Source: Emticicia aquatilis (GTDB lineage Bacteria; Bacteroidota; Bacteroidia; Cytophagales; Spirosomataceae). From it: 64,000 bases of DNA. Under the pieces are notes generated by a model. That model was not told where the DNA came from. It saw only the letters and a program-made list of their open reading frames with translations, and did not search any database. The stretch is from assembly GCF_014644295.1 (NCBI RefSeq), contig NZ_BMKK01000003.1:248001-312000 (forward strand). Direction: 5' to 3'. A program made the position numbers and the translations under genes. Numbering within the stretch: position 1 is the stretch's first letter; each line of letters opens with the position of its first letter. This document shows positions 25,105 to 33,844 of the stretch, piece after piece.

Positions 25105-27123
25105 ATGATAGGACTTACAAAAAAAGTGGCAGTAGTACCACTGCAAAGCGAAGCAAATGCCAATTATAATCCGTTCCCAAATGATACTACTACTAATCCA
25201 ACGGATATTCAAGCTATCAAAGCGGCTTTTTTGGCTGACCAAGATGTTTTAACGGCACTAAAAGGAAGTGACGGCCAACAAGGCCCACAAGGGCCGCAAG
25301 GTAATCAAGGACAGGCAGGACCAGCAGGTGATTCCGTAATAGTGCGAGATACAGACCCGACTGATGCAATCAGCAGTAAGGTTGGAGATTTGTACTTGAA
25401 TGCCACAAGCGGAACACTTTACCAACGTTCGGGTATTACTCAAGCCCAATTTTACGCAGCAGGTTTACAAGGTCTTGTATTGCCCAATTCCATTTGGATT
25501 AGAAAAGGCAACCTAAAGGGGGCAACTGGAGACAAAGGAGATAAAGGGGACGGAATTATTAGTGGCAATGGACACCCGTCAAACGTTGTTCAAACTTTGC
25601 CGCCTGTTGGTACTTTGTACATCAATAAAAATACATTTGGGATGTACGAAAGAAGTGCAACCGAATACATTCCTGGCAATGTACCTGGAGAACTCCCCGA
25701 AGATTATACATTAGGCTACTGGTACGCTTTAGGTTCTTTGAGAGGTACAAACGGAACTAACGGCACTAATGGTGTAAACGGTACTGATGGCATGGATGGC
25801 AATGATGGAGAAAGTGCTGTTAGAATCTTATCTAATTACCAAGTAATTGGCAATTATGATTTGTTACAAAATGATATGGGAAAAACCATTGTCATAATGG
25901 CACAATGTGGGCTTTCAACCATGCAAGAAATAGACAACTATGATGGTTCTATAATTGTAATAAATGACCAAAACACTAATGTCACAATTTTAAATGCAAA
26001 TGGTACACAAAGTGTTATTTGTTCGCAAAAATCGGTTTCAGTGGTTAGTTTTAAAGTTGATGGTTCGGTCTCTGTGTATAGTTTGAAAGGCCAAAACGGC
26101 ACAAAAATTTACACTGTATCTGCTTTACCATCGAACTCGGCAGATGTACAAATTTACCAAAATGGCGATTTGATGTTTAATACAACAACAGGTGTTTTGT
26201 ATGAAAAATCAAATATGACAGCTGCACAATTTTTAATTCAAAATTCACAGCAAGGAACACAGGGAGTTGTTTTAGCCAATGTTGTTTTTCTAACGAAAGG
26301 CAATCTAAAGGGTACAAACGGCAAAGATGCAGTTGAGATTTTAACAGGTGCAGGCACAGTTTATTTGTCTAATGCTCAATTAGGTAAATATTTGGTCATT
26401 CCTGCTGATTCTGCAATAACACAGATTAGTTTTCGAGATACGACAATAGCATCTACAACTACATTTCTTTGTTTAAAAAAGTTGCAAGGTGGTATCAGTT
26501 ATATTCCTACAAATATGGATTTGCCTTCGCAGTTGGCACAGGCAAAGTCGGGCGATTTTTTTGCTATTCAAAATTTTACTGCACCTGTGGATGGGTATTG
26601 GTTTACAAAAACAGACCTAAGAAGTGGAACGAGAATCAAAACAGGAACTGACCATTTGACTTTTACCGATGCCAAAACAGGAGATTTGTATATTAATACA
26701 TCAACTGGTCACTACTGGAAATTTACTTCGGCACAGGATGCGTATTCTCAATCTGGGGTATGGGACGATTTAGGAGCATTAGGGGGAGCAACATCAATGA
26801 CGCAAATTTTGCGTGACCAAGTTTTTACAGTTCCTCTCAACATAAAAAATGTTTTAGTTCATGTATCTATTGATGCTCAATACATCGCTGGCGGTATTCC
26901 TACAATTAACCTTTATTACGATACTTCGGTGTTAGAAATGATGGAAATTTTGAATCCTACCACAACGGCTGTCAATGTGAACATTATCAATGAAGGTTCA
27001 CTTGTTAAAACTTATTCGCTTGATGGCTTTTCAATCACTAAAATTTTTAGAGTAGAAGATGTACAATTATTTGACTTTTTTATGCTTTCAACTGCAAACG
27101 GAACAAATTCAAACCGATTGTAA
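25105..27123 (+). CDS. Collagen-repeat spike-like protein
   Basis: 672 residues. Gly-x-y repeats occur at about 54-76 (GSDGQQGPQGPQGNQG), 145-157 (GATGDKGDKGDG) and 213-236 (GTNGTNGTNGVNGTDG). A repeated module of about 50 residues (DLYLNATSGTLYQRSGI, LYINKNTFGMYERS, DLMFNTTTGVLYEKSN, DLYINTSTGHYWKF) lies between. This builds a long trimeric fibre; PRD1 spike protein P5 also has a collagen-like part (known). The C-terminal 110 residues form the head. No signal peptide or anchor. It is the last gene of the plus arm. Confidence 0.75.
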   Translation: MIGLTKKVAVVPLQSEANANYNPFPNDTTTNPTDIQAIKAAFLADQDVLTALKGSDGQQGPQGPQGNQGQAGPAGDSVIVRDTDPTDAISSKVGDLYLNATSGTLYQRSGITQAQFYAAGLQGLVLPNSIWIRKGNLKGATGDKGDKGDGIISGNGHPSNVVQTLPPVGTLYINKNTFGMYERSATEYIPGNVPGELPEDYTLGYWYALGSLRGTNGTNGTNGVNGTDGMDGNDGESAVRILSNYQVIGNYDLLQNDMGKTIVIMAQCGLSTMQEIDNYDGSIIVINDQNTNVTILNANGTQSVICSQKSVSVVSFKVDGSVSVYSLKGQNGTKIYTVSALPSNSADVQIYQNGDLMFNTTTGVLYEKSNMTAAQFLIQNSQQGTQGVVLANVVFLTKGNLKGTNGKDAVEILTGAGTVYLSNAQLGKYLVIPADSAITQISFRDTTIASTTTFLCLKKLQGGISYIPTNMDLPSQLAQAKSGDFFAIQNFTAPVDGYWFTKTDLRSGTRIKTGTDHLTFTDAKTGDLYINTSTGHYWKFTSAQDAYSQSGVWDDLGALGGATSMTQILRDQVFTVPLNIKNVLVHVSIDAQYIAGGIPTINLYYDTSVLEMMEILNPTTTAVNVNIINEGSLVKTYSLDGFSITKIFRVEDVQLFDFFMLSTANGTNSNRL

Positions 27124-27127
27124 TCAT

Positions 27128-27204
27128 TTTGATACCAAAATTTTAGTGTTGCCGAGCTGATGGACGACGGAGCAGCTCTACTGAAGATTTTTTTTGATAC
27201 CAAA
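27128..27204 (+). promoter_or_regulatory. Two TTTGATACCAAA sites after the spike gene
   Basis: TTTGATACCAAA occurs at 27128-27139 and 27193-27204, both followed by ATTT. Between them is a GC-rich stretch. The motif is a near-palindrome (ideal TTTGGTACCAAA) and recurs three times near 33.7-33.8 kb, so it looks like a protein-binding site of the element. Confidence 0.55.
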
Positions 27205-27262
27205 ATTTAACAAAATTTTTCTTCAGATTTTATTTTCTTTAAAATTTTGACACCCAAAAGCA

Positions 27263-27297
27263 AAGCCGCCTACCATATTGATTTGGTAGGCGGTCTT
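27263..27297. terminator. Bidirectional hairpin terminator
   Basis: GCCGCCTACC (27265-27274) pairs with GGTAGGCGGT (27285-27294), with one mismatch at the stem base. It separates the plus-strand structural arm from the minus-strand STAND gene. Confidence 0.75.
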
Positions 27298-27315
27298 ACT
27301 TTATCCGATGAAATG

Positions 27316-30300
27316 TTATGAGATTTTATTGGATTTAACTATATATTTACCATATAGTAGTAATATAAATATTCCCCAACTCTCTGTACATACTTTAAGT
27401 TGCTCTTTCCATTTAGTAATAATTTTAATATTAAAACTAAATTGATAATTTTCTTCATCGTCTTTAGATTGGGGGAAAATATTATTACTTACATTAAGCA
27501 TCGCTTTGAAATACTCTTGCTCTTCCTCACTTTGAATATAGCTTTCTTCATCAAACGGAAACATTTTTAACCAATAGGATAATGACTCTACTACCGTTTG
27601 AAAGGACTGCTGCAATTCTAAACTTAATTTATTCAAATGTTGTTGTAACATATTTTTATCAACATCCGAAAGTTCAATCTCATCAAATAACCTCAAGTCA
27701 TAGAAATGGTCAACCAAGAAAAGTAATTTTCCATAAGCCTCGGTTGCATTATGGATTTTATTAAAGTCAGGATATATTTTCGCCCAAGTATCTATATTGA
27801 ATCTTTTACAAACTTCATCATCAATAGGCTGTGGAAGTGAATTGATGATAGATAATTCTTCAAAGATTTTATCGTTTATTTTATAAAGATTGAACTCATT
27901 CCAATTATTGTTTAATGTTTTATTTTGAACTGTTTGAATAAAGTAAAATTTTGGAAACCATATTTTTAACATTAAGTACTTTAAACTTGTGTATGCTGGA
28001 TTATCAATAGCTTGATGCAAAATATTATAAGCTTCTTTAAGCCCCAAAAGTGAATAGATAGGGCTTTGGCCTTCAATTATAAATATTGGTTTGCCCTCTG
28101 TAATTTTATGATTAAAATATTTTATGGTAAAGTAATCAGACTTAGAAGCTTGTTTGAACTCTTTCAGTATTCTGTTTTCAAAATCAGACTTTAAATTCAA
28201 TAATCTGTTCAATGAATGGTCTGCTTTTTTGTTGTTCAAGAAATCTTTCCAAATAATAGCTGTAGTATAGATGGATTTTGTCACAATTTTTGAATTATGA
28301 AAAGGGTCAATATTTCCCAAAACAATTTTATATTGAATATTATACTCGGTAAGACTATCAATTGCATCATATAGATTGATTTGTGATAATCTCTCTATGT
28401 TTTCATTGTGAATATGTTCTTTTTCTGTTTGTAATTTTATTCTTGAATACAGGGTTTGAGCTGATTGACTAATAAAAGTTTCAATTTTACTTTTAAAATT
28501 TGAATACTTATCAAAGAAGAGTTTATATTTAGATTTTAGTTTATTATTTATCACTTCCTCTCCACGCATTTGATTTTTAATAATATTATTGTCATTATAT
28601 ATTCCTAAAGAATCAGTAATGGATTTTGGCTGCATAACTTCTTCAGGAAACTTAAATAAAGCATTGTTCATAACGGGAATTACAGGCTTATAAGTTTTAC
28701 TGTCTGCAAAAAGCTTTGCAAACGAATTGTTAAATTCATTTAGCTTTTCTTTTATTAGACTTTCCCAATGATTTAAGAGAGCTAAGTACTCTTTCCAATC
28801 TTCAGGTCTATTGGGGTAATTATAAAGTTTTATTATACAAGCATTAATATTAACCCATTCTTCTAATGGTAAATTGTCAATGGGTATCGTTTTATGTGTA
28901 TCGTCATAATCCACTGCCAATGTTTGTAAGCGATGACCATAGCCTTGTGAGCAGTATTTTTTCTTATCTGGAAGAGCTGTTCTGATTATATCTAAAATAT
29001 TTACTACAAAATCATTGCTTGCTCTTAATTCCTCATTCTTGATAATATCAATAATGTAGTAAACTGTGATTTCTTCTCCTTGAAAGTTAATATGTACTAT
29101 GTCAAACTCTTCTTTTATTTTCTTTATAAATTGTTCAATATTTTTCTTTCTTATGTTATCCAATTGAGAAGAGTAATAGAACATTCCCAACATCAATTTA
29201 GATAGACTCAGACTATCCATAATTTGAAAGGCTTTTTCAAATTTTTCTTCAGCAAAAGTTTCAATATCGTTTTTTTCATTAGGTATATTTTTCAACCAAA
29301 ATAACGCTTCACCAAATGATTTCCATTCAAATATTGTCAAGGGAGTTTTATTCGGAAAATGAAGTTTATTAATTACTATAGTTGCTAAATTGAAAACATT
29401 TTCCTTTGCAGAAACTTTCTTATTAATTTCATCTATTTTTTCTATAATAATATCATCAACCTGAAGAATATCTAATATTCTTTTTTTATCAAAATTACTT
29501 GAAAACATAAAATCAATAAAAAACATCCAAGCTGCACCACAAGTTTTTCTACATTCATCGAATAGCCCACGATTAGTTTCAACATATTTTTTTGTTCCAA
29601 GCCATATAAAAGCTTTTACTATTGATGAGTATGTCGCCCAATTTTCTACAGAAATATATTCATTTAATTTTTGAATAAATGTGTCTGATTTTAGAATTTC
29701 AATATTGAACAATTGTAGAAGGAACAAATACAAATCTTGTTCACTTAATAATGGGATGACTTTATAAGCGTAATCTTCTTTATGATTAATAAATTCATCA
29801 AACAAAATTTCGGTCAACTTTTGAGAGCGGACAATGTGTAACCCCTGAATGTACTTTTTGTCCAAAGACTTTTTAATCAGATATTCATTTTCTAATTTTT
29901 CAATTATATACTGATAATTTATATTAGAATTTAGTTTTGAAGCATCAATCTTTGCTCCAAATGAATCAGCAAGACTTACAACTCTTAAAAACTCAATTTG
30001 TTGGGCTACATTTGGGCTATTTTCTGACTGTATTTGCTGTATCTGTTGTTTTAATTTATTAACTAAGGAATCTCCTTGTGTAATTGAATAAACAAATTCT
30101 AACATAGGAGCATTATTACCTAATTGAATCCATGCTTGTTCAAAATCAGTAAAGTGGTTTACTTTATTTTTTTTATTTAGGTTTAAGTAAACAGTCTTTG
30201 CTTCATCTTTCGTAAGAGATAGTTCTATTTCATTATACTCAAATTCAATGCCCACTGCGGATGCTCTGTACCAATCCTCATTCCTAATTGCAATGAGAAA

Positions 30301-31356
30301 CTTGATATGTTTTAAATGAGCTGATTCTTTTATTACTTTAAGCCATTCTGTAGTATTCGGTGTTACATTGATTACAAAAACTGTAGGAATCTCTAATTTC
30401 TTACTTATAGAGGCAATGGATTGGATAGACTGTTGAGTGACTATAGGGTCTTGTTGAATATTGAGTTCAAAAGAAAACCAATCATTTATGTACCTATGTA
30501 CATAACTGTATAACAGTGCAGTTTTTCCTTGTCCAGATGCACCTTTTAGCATTAAAACATTATTCGTTCGTAACTCTTCATTAATTTTTTCTAAATACTT
30601 TTCTCTACTAATATCAAGACCTAACATAATGTGTTCATATCTCGTTAATGTTGCTTTGTAAAATTCTTTTTCTAATAATTGGAGATTTACATCGTTACTT
30701 GAAATTTTATGTAATGGTTTTAGAACTACACCAAATTGATTGTGTATGGCGATTCGCTCACTTAAATACCTTGCAAAGTCCTGAACTTTATTATAGAAAT
30801 CTTTTTTCGTAATTGGTTGTTGTTTTTCAGCAATGAACTGTAACCAATACAATAGAAATCCGATGGTTGGTATCGGGTCAACTTCAGTGAAGCTGGCTTT
30901 CATCAGTTGTTCAACTTCGTTTGCGATTAGCTCTTCATTGATTTCGACAAACTGTATTTTATTCTTAATTAATTTCCAATCATCTTGGGTTATTCTGTGT
31001 TTTTCTAAAATAGGTTTTTCTGTTTCACTAATTATATTCTGATTTTTATTCCAGTTTTTAAGCTTTTCACTTATCTTCCCATACGACACAAGTATTGGTG
31101 TTGCCTCTCGGTAGTTATTCAAAAACCTTTTAATGAATGAGGTTTTTTTTGTTAAAAGAATATCCGATAATCTTATAGGGTCTTCTATGTTTTTTAACTG
31201 TATAGCATACAATAGTTGTCCATTGTTATCTAAAATATCCAAATCTTCCTCTCCCTCTAACCTATAAATGAAATCATTAGAAATGGTGGATAAGATATAG
31301 TGCAATGAATATAAGAATTGGGTTCTATACCCCTTAAGAGCTGATATAGCTGACAT
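27316..31356 (-). CDS. Avs-like defence ATPase: N-terminal nuclease fold, STAND NTPase, long repeat C-terminus
   Basis: 1346 residues. The N-terminus (about 30-60) has RLEGEEDLDILDNNGQ and YAIQLKN, a D...QxK pattern as in DUF4297/Cap4-type PD-(D/E)XK nucleases. A P-loop (LMLKGASGQGKTALL, about 270-284) and a later FLIAIRNEDW strand mark a STAND-type NTPase. The remaining 850 or so residues are helical and probably form a sensor superhelix. Avs proteins sense phage proteins and switch on the effector, here probably DNA cleavage. Very AT-rich, unlike the virion genes. The exact Avs type cannot be set by eye. Confidence 0.75.
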   Translation of the reverse strand: MSAISALKGYRTQFLYSLHYILSTISNDFIYRLEGEEDLDILDNNGQLLYAIQLKNIEDPIRLSDILLTKKTSFIKRFLNNYREATPILVSYGKISEKLKNWNKNQNIISETEKPILEKHRITQDDWKLIKNKIQFVEINEELIANEVEQLMKASFTEVDPIPTIGFLLYWLQFIAEKQQPITKKDFYNKVQDFARYLSERIAIHNQFGVVLKPLHKISSNDVNLQLLEKEFYKATLTRYEHIMLGLDISREKYLEKINEELRTNNVLMLKGASGQGKTALLYSYVHRYINDWFSFELNIQQDPIVTQQSIQSIASISKKLEIPTVFVINVTPNTTEWLKVIKESAHLKHIKFLIAIRNEDWYRASAVGIEFEYNEIELSLTKDEAKTVYLNLNKKNKVNHFTDFEQAWIQLGNNAPMLEFVYSITQGDSLVNKLKQQIQQIQSENSPNVAQQIEFLRVVSLADSFGAKIDASKLNSNINYQYIIEKLENEYLIKKSLDKKYIQGLHIVRSQKLTEILFDEFINHKEDYAYKVIPLLSEQDLYLFLLQLFNIEILKSDTFIQKLNEYISVENWATYSSIVKAFIWLGTKKYVETNRGLFDECRKTCGAAWMFFIDFMFSSNFDKKRILDILQVDDIIIEKIDEINKKVSAKENVFNLATIVINKLHFPNKTPLTIFEWKSFGEALFWLKNIPNEKNDIETFAEEKFEKAFQIMDSLSLSKLMLGMFYYSSQLDNIRKKNIEQFIKKIKEEFDIVHINFQGEEITVYYIIDIIKNEELRASNDFVVNILDIIRTALPDKKKYCSQGYGHRLQTLAVDYDDTHKTIPIDNLPLEEWVNINACIIKLYNYPNRPEDWKEYLALLNHWESLIKEKLNEFNNSFAKLFADSKTYKPVIPVMNNALFKFPEEVMQPKSITDSLGIYNDNNIIKNQMRGEEVINNKLKSKYKLFFDKYSNFKSKIETFISQSAQTLYSRIKLQTEKEHIHNENIERLSQINLYDAIDSLTEYNIQYKIVLGNIDPFHNSKIVTKSIYTTAIIWKDFLNNKKADHSLNRLLNLKSDFENRILKEFKQASKSDYFTIKYFNHKITEGKPIFIIEGQSPIYSLLGLKEAYNILHQAIDNPAYTSLKYLMLKIWFPKFYFIQTVQNKTLNNNWNEFNLYKINDKIFEELSIINSLPQPIDDEVCKRFNIDTWAKIYPDFNKIHNATEAYGKLLFLVDHFYDLRLFDEIELSDVDKNMLQQHLNKLSLELQQSFQTVVESLSYWLKMFPFDEESYIQSEEEQEYFKAMLNVSNNIFPQSKDDEENYQFSFNIKIITKWKEQLKVCTESWGIFILLLYGKYIVKSNKIS

Positions 31357-31531
31357 TGGATTAAATTTGTTTATTATAATTGCGGAATATATTCACGAAT
31401 TAACTCTATTGTTATTCCAATTGCAACCATTATTGTTAAATTGTAGAGTTATCTTGAGTGTAGAAATAACCTCGAAAGGGTGTGTGCTTTAGTATGTTGC
31501 AGCAGGTATAGTTCCTAATCAGTGTAATTAA

Positions 31532-31577
31532 CATTTATGGGGTAATAAGATTCTAAAAACTTATTGCCCCATAAATG
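31532..31577 (-). terminator. Hairpin after the zincin-like gene
   Basis: 18-bp arms starting CATTTATGGGG and mirrored by CCCCATAAATG, with 17 of 18 positions paired, 9 bp after the stop at 31586. It lacks a U-run. The remaining gap to the STAND gene start (31356) holds no gene. Confidence 0.6.
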
Positions 31578-31585
31578 TATATTGT

Positions 31586-32494
31586 TTATCCAATAAAATA
31601 CCCCGACTTAAATTCTTTCATAAAGTCTTGAAATATTTTATCTACTTCACGCACTTCATTTTCTGTGGGATAAATCAATGGGCTGTATTTGGCTTGTGAT
31701 AATAGTTTATTTTGAATGTTCATCGAACGAAGTTTAAGCGAAACCCAAGCTTCAAACCATCGTGCAAATAATTCATTCCTACGAATCAAATAATCGCTTT
31801 CAATTCCATTAGCCATCATAAATTTAGCCAATCGGGTATAATAGGCCGAAGGGGTTTTGTTGGGTACTTTCCAAATGATTTTTTCAAGTAAATCGTTGGT
31901 AATAACCCTTAGTCTTTGCCTGTCGTTGCAAGGCATTCTACTTCGAGATACTGAACGACCACCAGTTAGGGCAAATACTTGTGGATGTGGTGAGACGTAT
32001 TCACCGCCTACATAATCAAGAAAGTGGCCGTATTCGTGAGCAAATGACCCCATTCCACCAGTAGCCACAAACCGAGCCAATTTACTTTCATCGCCACGAT
32101 GGTATCGGGTAACGTTGATTATTTTAGTTTGTGATTCGTAGTGAGCCAAAGCAGAACCCGCCCCCCTTGCTCCAAATGAAACCGATAAAAGCCCAAGACC
32201 TAAGAAATAATCAATATTCATTAGTTTATTGAGGTCATAAAGGCTGATGATTAATCCATTCACATAATTGAATCTATCTTCGTTAGTTACCCAGTTACCG
32301 AAACCAATTTCAGCAATTCCAAATTTGGTACGTAACAAATCGGGGTTTGAGCCATAAGAAAGTGACTTTGGCAAGTCAAGATTCGGGCGAATGAATTTTG
32401 AATAATCGAGGAAACCGTTTTCGCTCCAATATTTGTCAGCACGGCTGCCAATGGCAATTTTAGGTGAATTTAGGATTACTTTACTTCTTTGCAT
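31586..32494 (-). CDS. Zincin-like protein, LPD1-type candidate
   Basis: 302 residues from ATG 32494. This start overlaps the end of the preceding 49-residue gene by 14 bp; the longer frame from 32572 would overlap it by 92. The motif SFAHEYGHFLDYVGG gives HExxHxxxD, and RRNELFARWFEAWV gives a downstream Glu. This matches the large polyvalent-protein-associated zincin domain (LPD1) that phages and conjugative elements carry, usually inside much larger proteins. Here it stands alone. Role in element biology unknown. Confidence 0.7.
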   Translation of the reverse strand: MQRSKVILNSPKIAIGSRADKYWSENGFLDYSKFIRPNLDLPKSLSYGSNPDLLRTKFGIAEIGFGNWVTNEDRFNYVNGLIISLYDLNKLMNIDYFLGLGLLSVSFGARGAGSALAHYESQTKIINVTRYHRGDESKLARFVATGGMGSFAHEYGHFLDYVGGEYVSPHPQVFALTGGRSVSRSRMPCNDRQRLRVITNDLLEKIIWKVPNKTPSAYYTRLAKFMMANGIESDYLIRRNELFARWFEAWVSLKLRSMNIQNKLLSQAKYSPLIYPTENEVREVDKIFQDFMKEFKSGYFIG

Positions 32495-32630
32495 TTTTGA
32501 GGAAATTTTGTGCTTGTTTTTCGATGGCTTTAAGATTGTTGTTAGCGGTTGTTTTGTTGTTTTCTCCGCCAATTAGCTTTTCATTATCGGGCAATTTGGC
32601 TTTCGTTGGTGTTAGTTTTCTAACTTTCAT
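32481..32630 (-). CDS. 49-residue basic protein, function unknown
   Basis: MKVRKLTPTKAKLPDNEKL starts it and a Lys/Asn-rich tail ends it. Too short for most gene callers. Its end overlaps the ATG of the zincin-like gene by 14 bp, typical coupling in this element. The upstream side directly faces the 44-bp repeat array, so the palindromes may control this gene pair. Confidence 0.5.
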   Translation of the reverse strand: MKVRKLTPTKAKLPDNEKLIGGENNKTTANNNLKAIEKQAQNFLKNAKK

Positions 32631-32701
32631 TTTGCTTTTTGGTTTTGGTGAAAAAATATTTAACTGTGAAAAAATGCTTATTAATGCTCCAGGTCAATGC
32701 A

Positions 32702-32938
32702 CATTTTGAAAGTGTGATTTTTATTAATTATAGCTGCATCGAGTATTCACACTTAATGTGATTTTGGCTAAATTCAGATTAGCCGGCCATTCACACTTGG
32801 TGTGATTTTTTACCATTCAGCTATCGGCGACTGCTCACATTTGGTGTGAATAAAACCTATTTAATTGGAACAGTTGCTTCACACTTGGTGTGAATTTAGG
32901 CTTGTCAATTCGCTGAGCTTTCGCACACTTAGGCGTTT
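32702..32938. repeat. Palindrome array with 44-bp period
   Basis: TTCACACTTGGTGTGAA-like 17-mers start at 32746, 32790, 32834 and 32878, exactly 44 bp apart. The one at 32878 is a perfect palindrome around TTG; the others have one to three changes. Half-conserved copies stand at 32702 (right half GTGTGAT) and 32922 (left half CACACTT), again 44 bp away. The 27-bp stretches between are different; the first contains a hairpin (GGCTAA/TTAGCC). The array overlaps the methyltransferase 3' end. Not a usual CRISPR repeat: too short and no cas genes. Confidence 0.8.
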
Positions 32939-33682
32939 TCTACAAGTATTGTTAGCCGATTTCTGCTTACCTTGTAAAGCCCTACCACATCCACAGGGGC
33001 AAGTTTTAGTGTTAAAAATTGTACGACTCTGTGATTCGGTAGCGTTCTTGATAGCACGTGCAATCACATTTGAAACGCCTAAATGCACTCCGTTTCCAAC
33101 TGCTTTGTACTTTGCGGCTTTATGGAATGATTCAAGCAACGGAGGACCTGAAAAGCCTTGAAGCTTACAAAAATCATCAAAGTTTCTGCGTTCGGCTTTT
33201 CTCCCTTCGCAAGCCAACGCACAATTTTGTTTTTGGCCGTTGTATTTTCGTACTGGTGGGAGTTCCAGAAGTAAGCCTTCTTTGCTACCGAATTGGAATG
33301 TTCGATTTCGATTTTGTGAAAAACCAATGTCAAAGGGGTTAAGGTTGAATCGTTGAACGTGGTAGCCATCCACGATAATATCGGGTACTTGTGGCACGTT
33401 TTCGAGTAAAAACCACTTTGGTTGGCATTCTATTACGATGCGAGCAAATTGTAAAAACAATTCGATTGATTCGGTATTTTGGTTTCTGCTACGGTTTACT
33501 ATGCTAAATCCTTGACAGGGCGAACCACCTATGATGCCATCAAATTTGCCCAAAATACCATTAAAATCTTGTATCGGCTGATTAGTGATAATATCGCCAG
33601 CACTAACCACACAAAAACCGTTTTTCTTGAATCCATCATCAAGCATCCCGATACCTGTAAATGTTGAAAGAACTAATTGCAT
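32879..33682 (-). CDS. C5 cytosine DNA methyltransferase with C-terminal Cys cluster
   Basis: 267 residues. C5 motifs in order: STFTGIGMLDDGF (I), GGSPCQGFS (IV, catalytic Cys), LLENVPQ (VI), QNRNRTF (VIII) and AVGNGVHLGVS (X). The target-recognition part between VIII and X is short. A tail, TCPCGCGRALQGKQKS with a later TCRKR, looks like a small zinc ribbon, unusual for the family. No restriction endonuclease gene is adjacent, so it appears orphan, probably protecting element DNA. Recognition site unknown. The last codons lie inside the repeat array. Confidence 0.9.
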   Translation of the reverse strand: MQLVLSTFTGIGMLDDGFKKNGFCVVSAGDIITNQPIQDFNGILGKFDGIIGGSPCQGFSIVNRSRNQNTESIELFLQFARIVIECQPKWFLLENVPQVPDIIVDGYHVQRFNLNPFDIGFSQNRNRTFQFGSKEGLLLELPPVRKYNGQKQNCALACEGRKAERRNFDDFCKLQGFSGPPLLESFHKAAKYKAVGNGVHLGVSNVIARAIKNATESQSRTIFNTKTCPCGCGRALQGKQKSANNTCRKRLSVRKLSELTSLNSHQV

Positions 33683-33714
33683 GGCTTTAAATTTAGATGA
33701 AACACATTTTATAA

Positions 33715-33844
33715 TTTGTTACCAAAATTCACAAAGCTTTCAATAATCCAACCCTTGCAAATGCGATTTTTGGTAACAAATTTGATTTATATTTTTTTTG
33801 GCCGTCAATGCTCCGAGCGTCAGCGTTTTTATTTTGGTATCAAA
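33715..33844. promoter_or_regulatory. Cluster of three TTTGnTACCAAA sites
   Basis: TTTGTTACCAAA at 33715-33726 (plus) and the same motif inverted at 33769-33780 and 33833-33844 (TTTGGTAACAAA, TTTGGTATCAAA). The first lies 33 bp before the methyltransferase start, the last reaches into the end of the 87-residue gene. Spacings are 54 and 64 bp; the pair near 27.1 kb is 65 bp apart. Confidence 0.55.

Noticed and set aside
32702-32938. A CRISPR array
   Set aside because: The repeats are 17 bp, palindromic and imperfect, the unit is 44 bp, and no cas gene is near. Kept as a repeat array.
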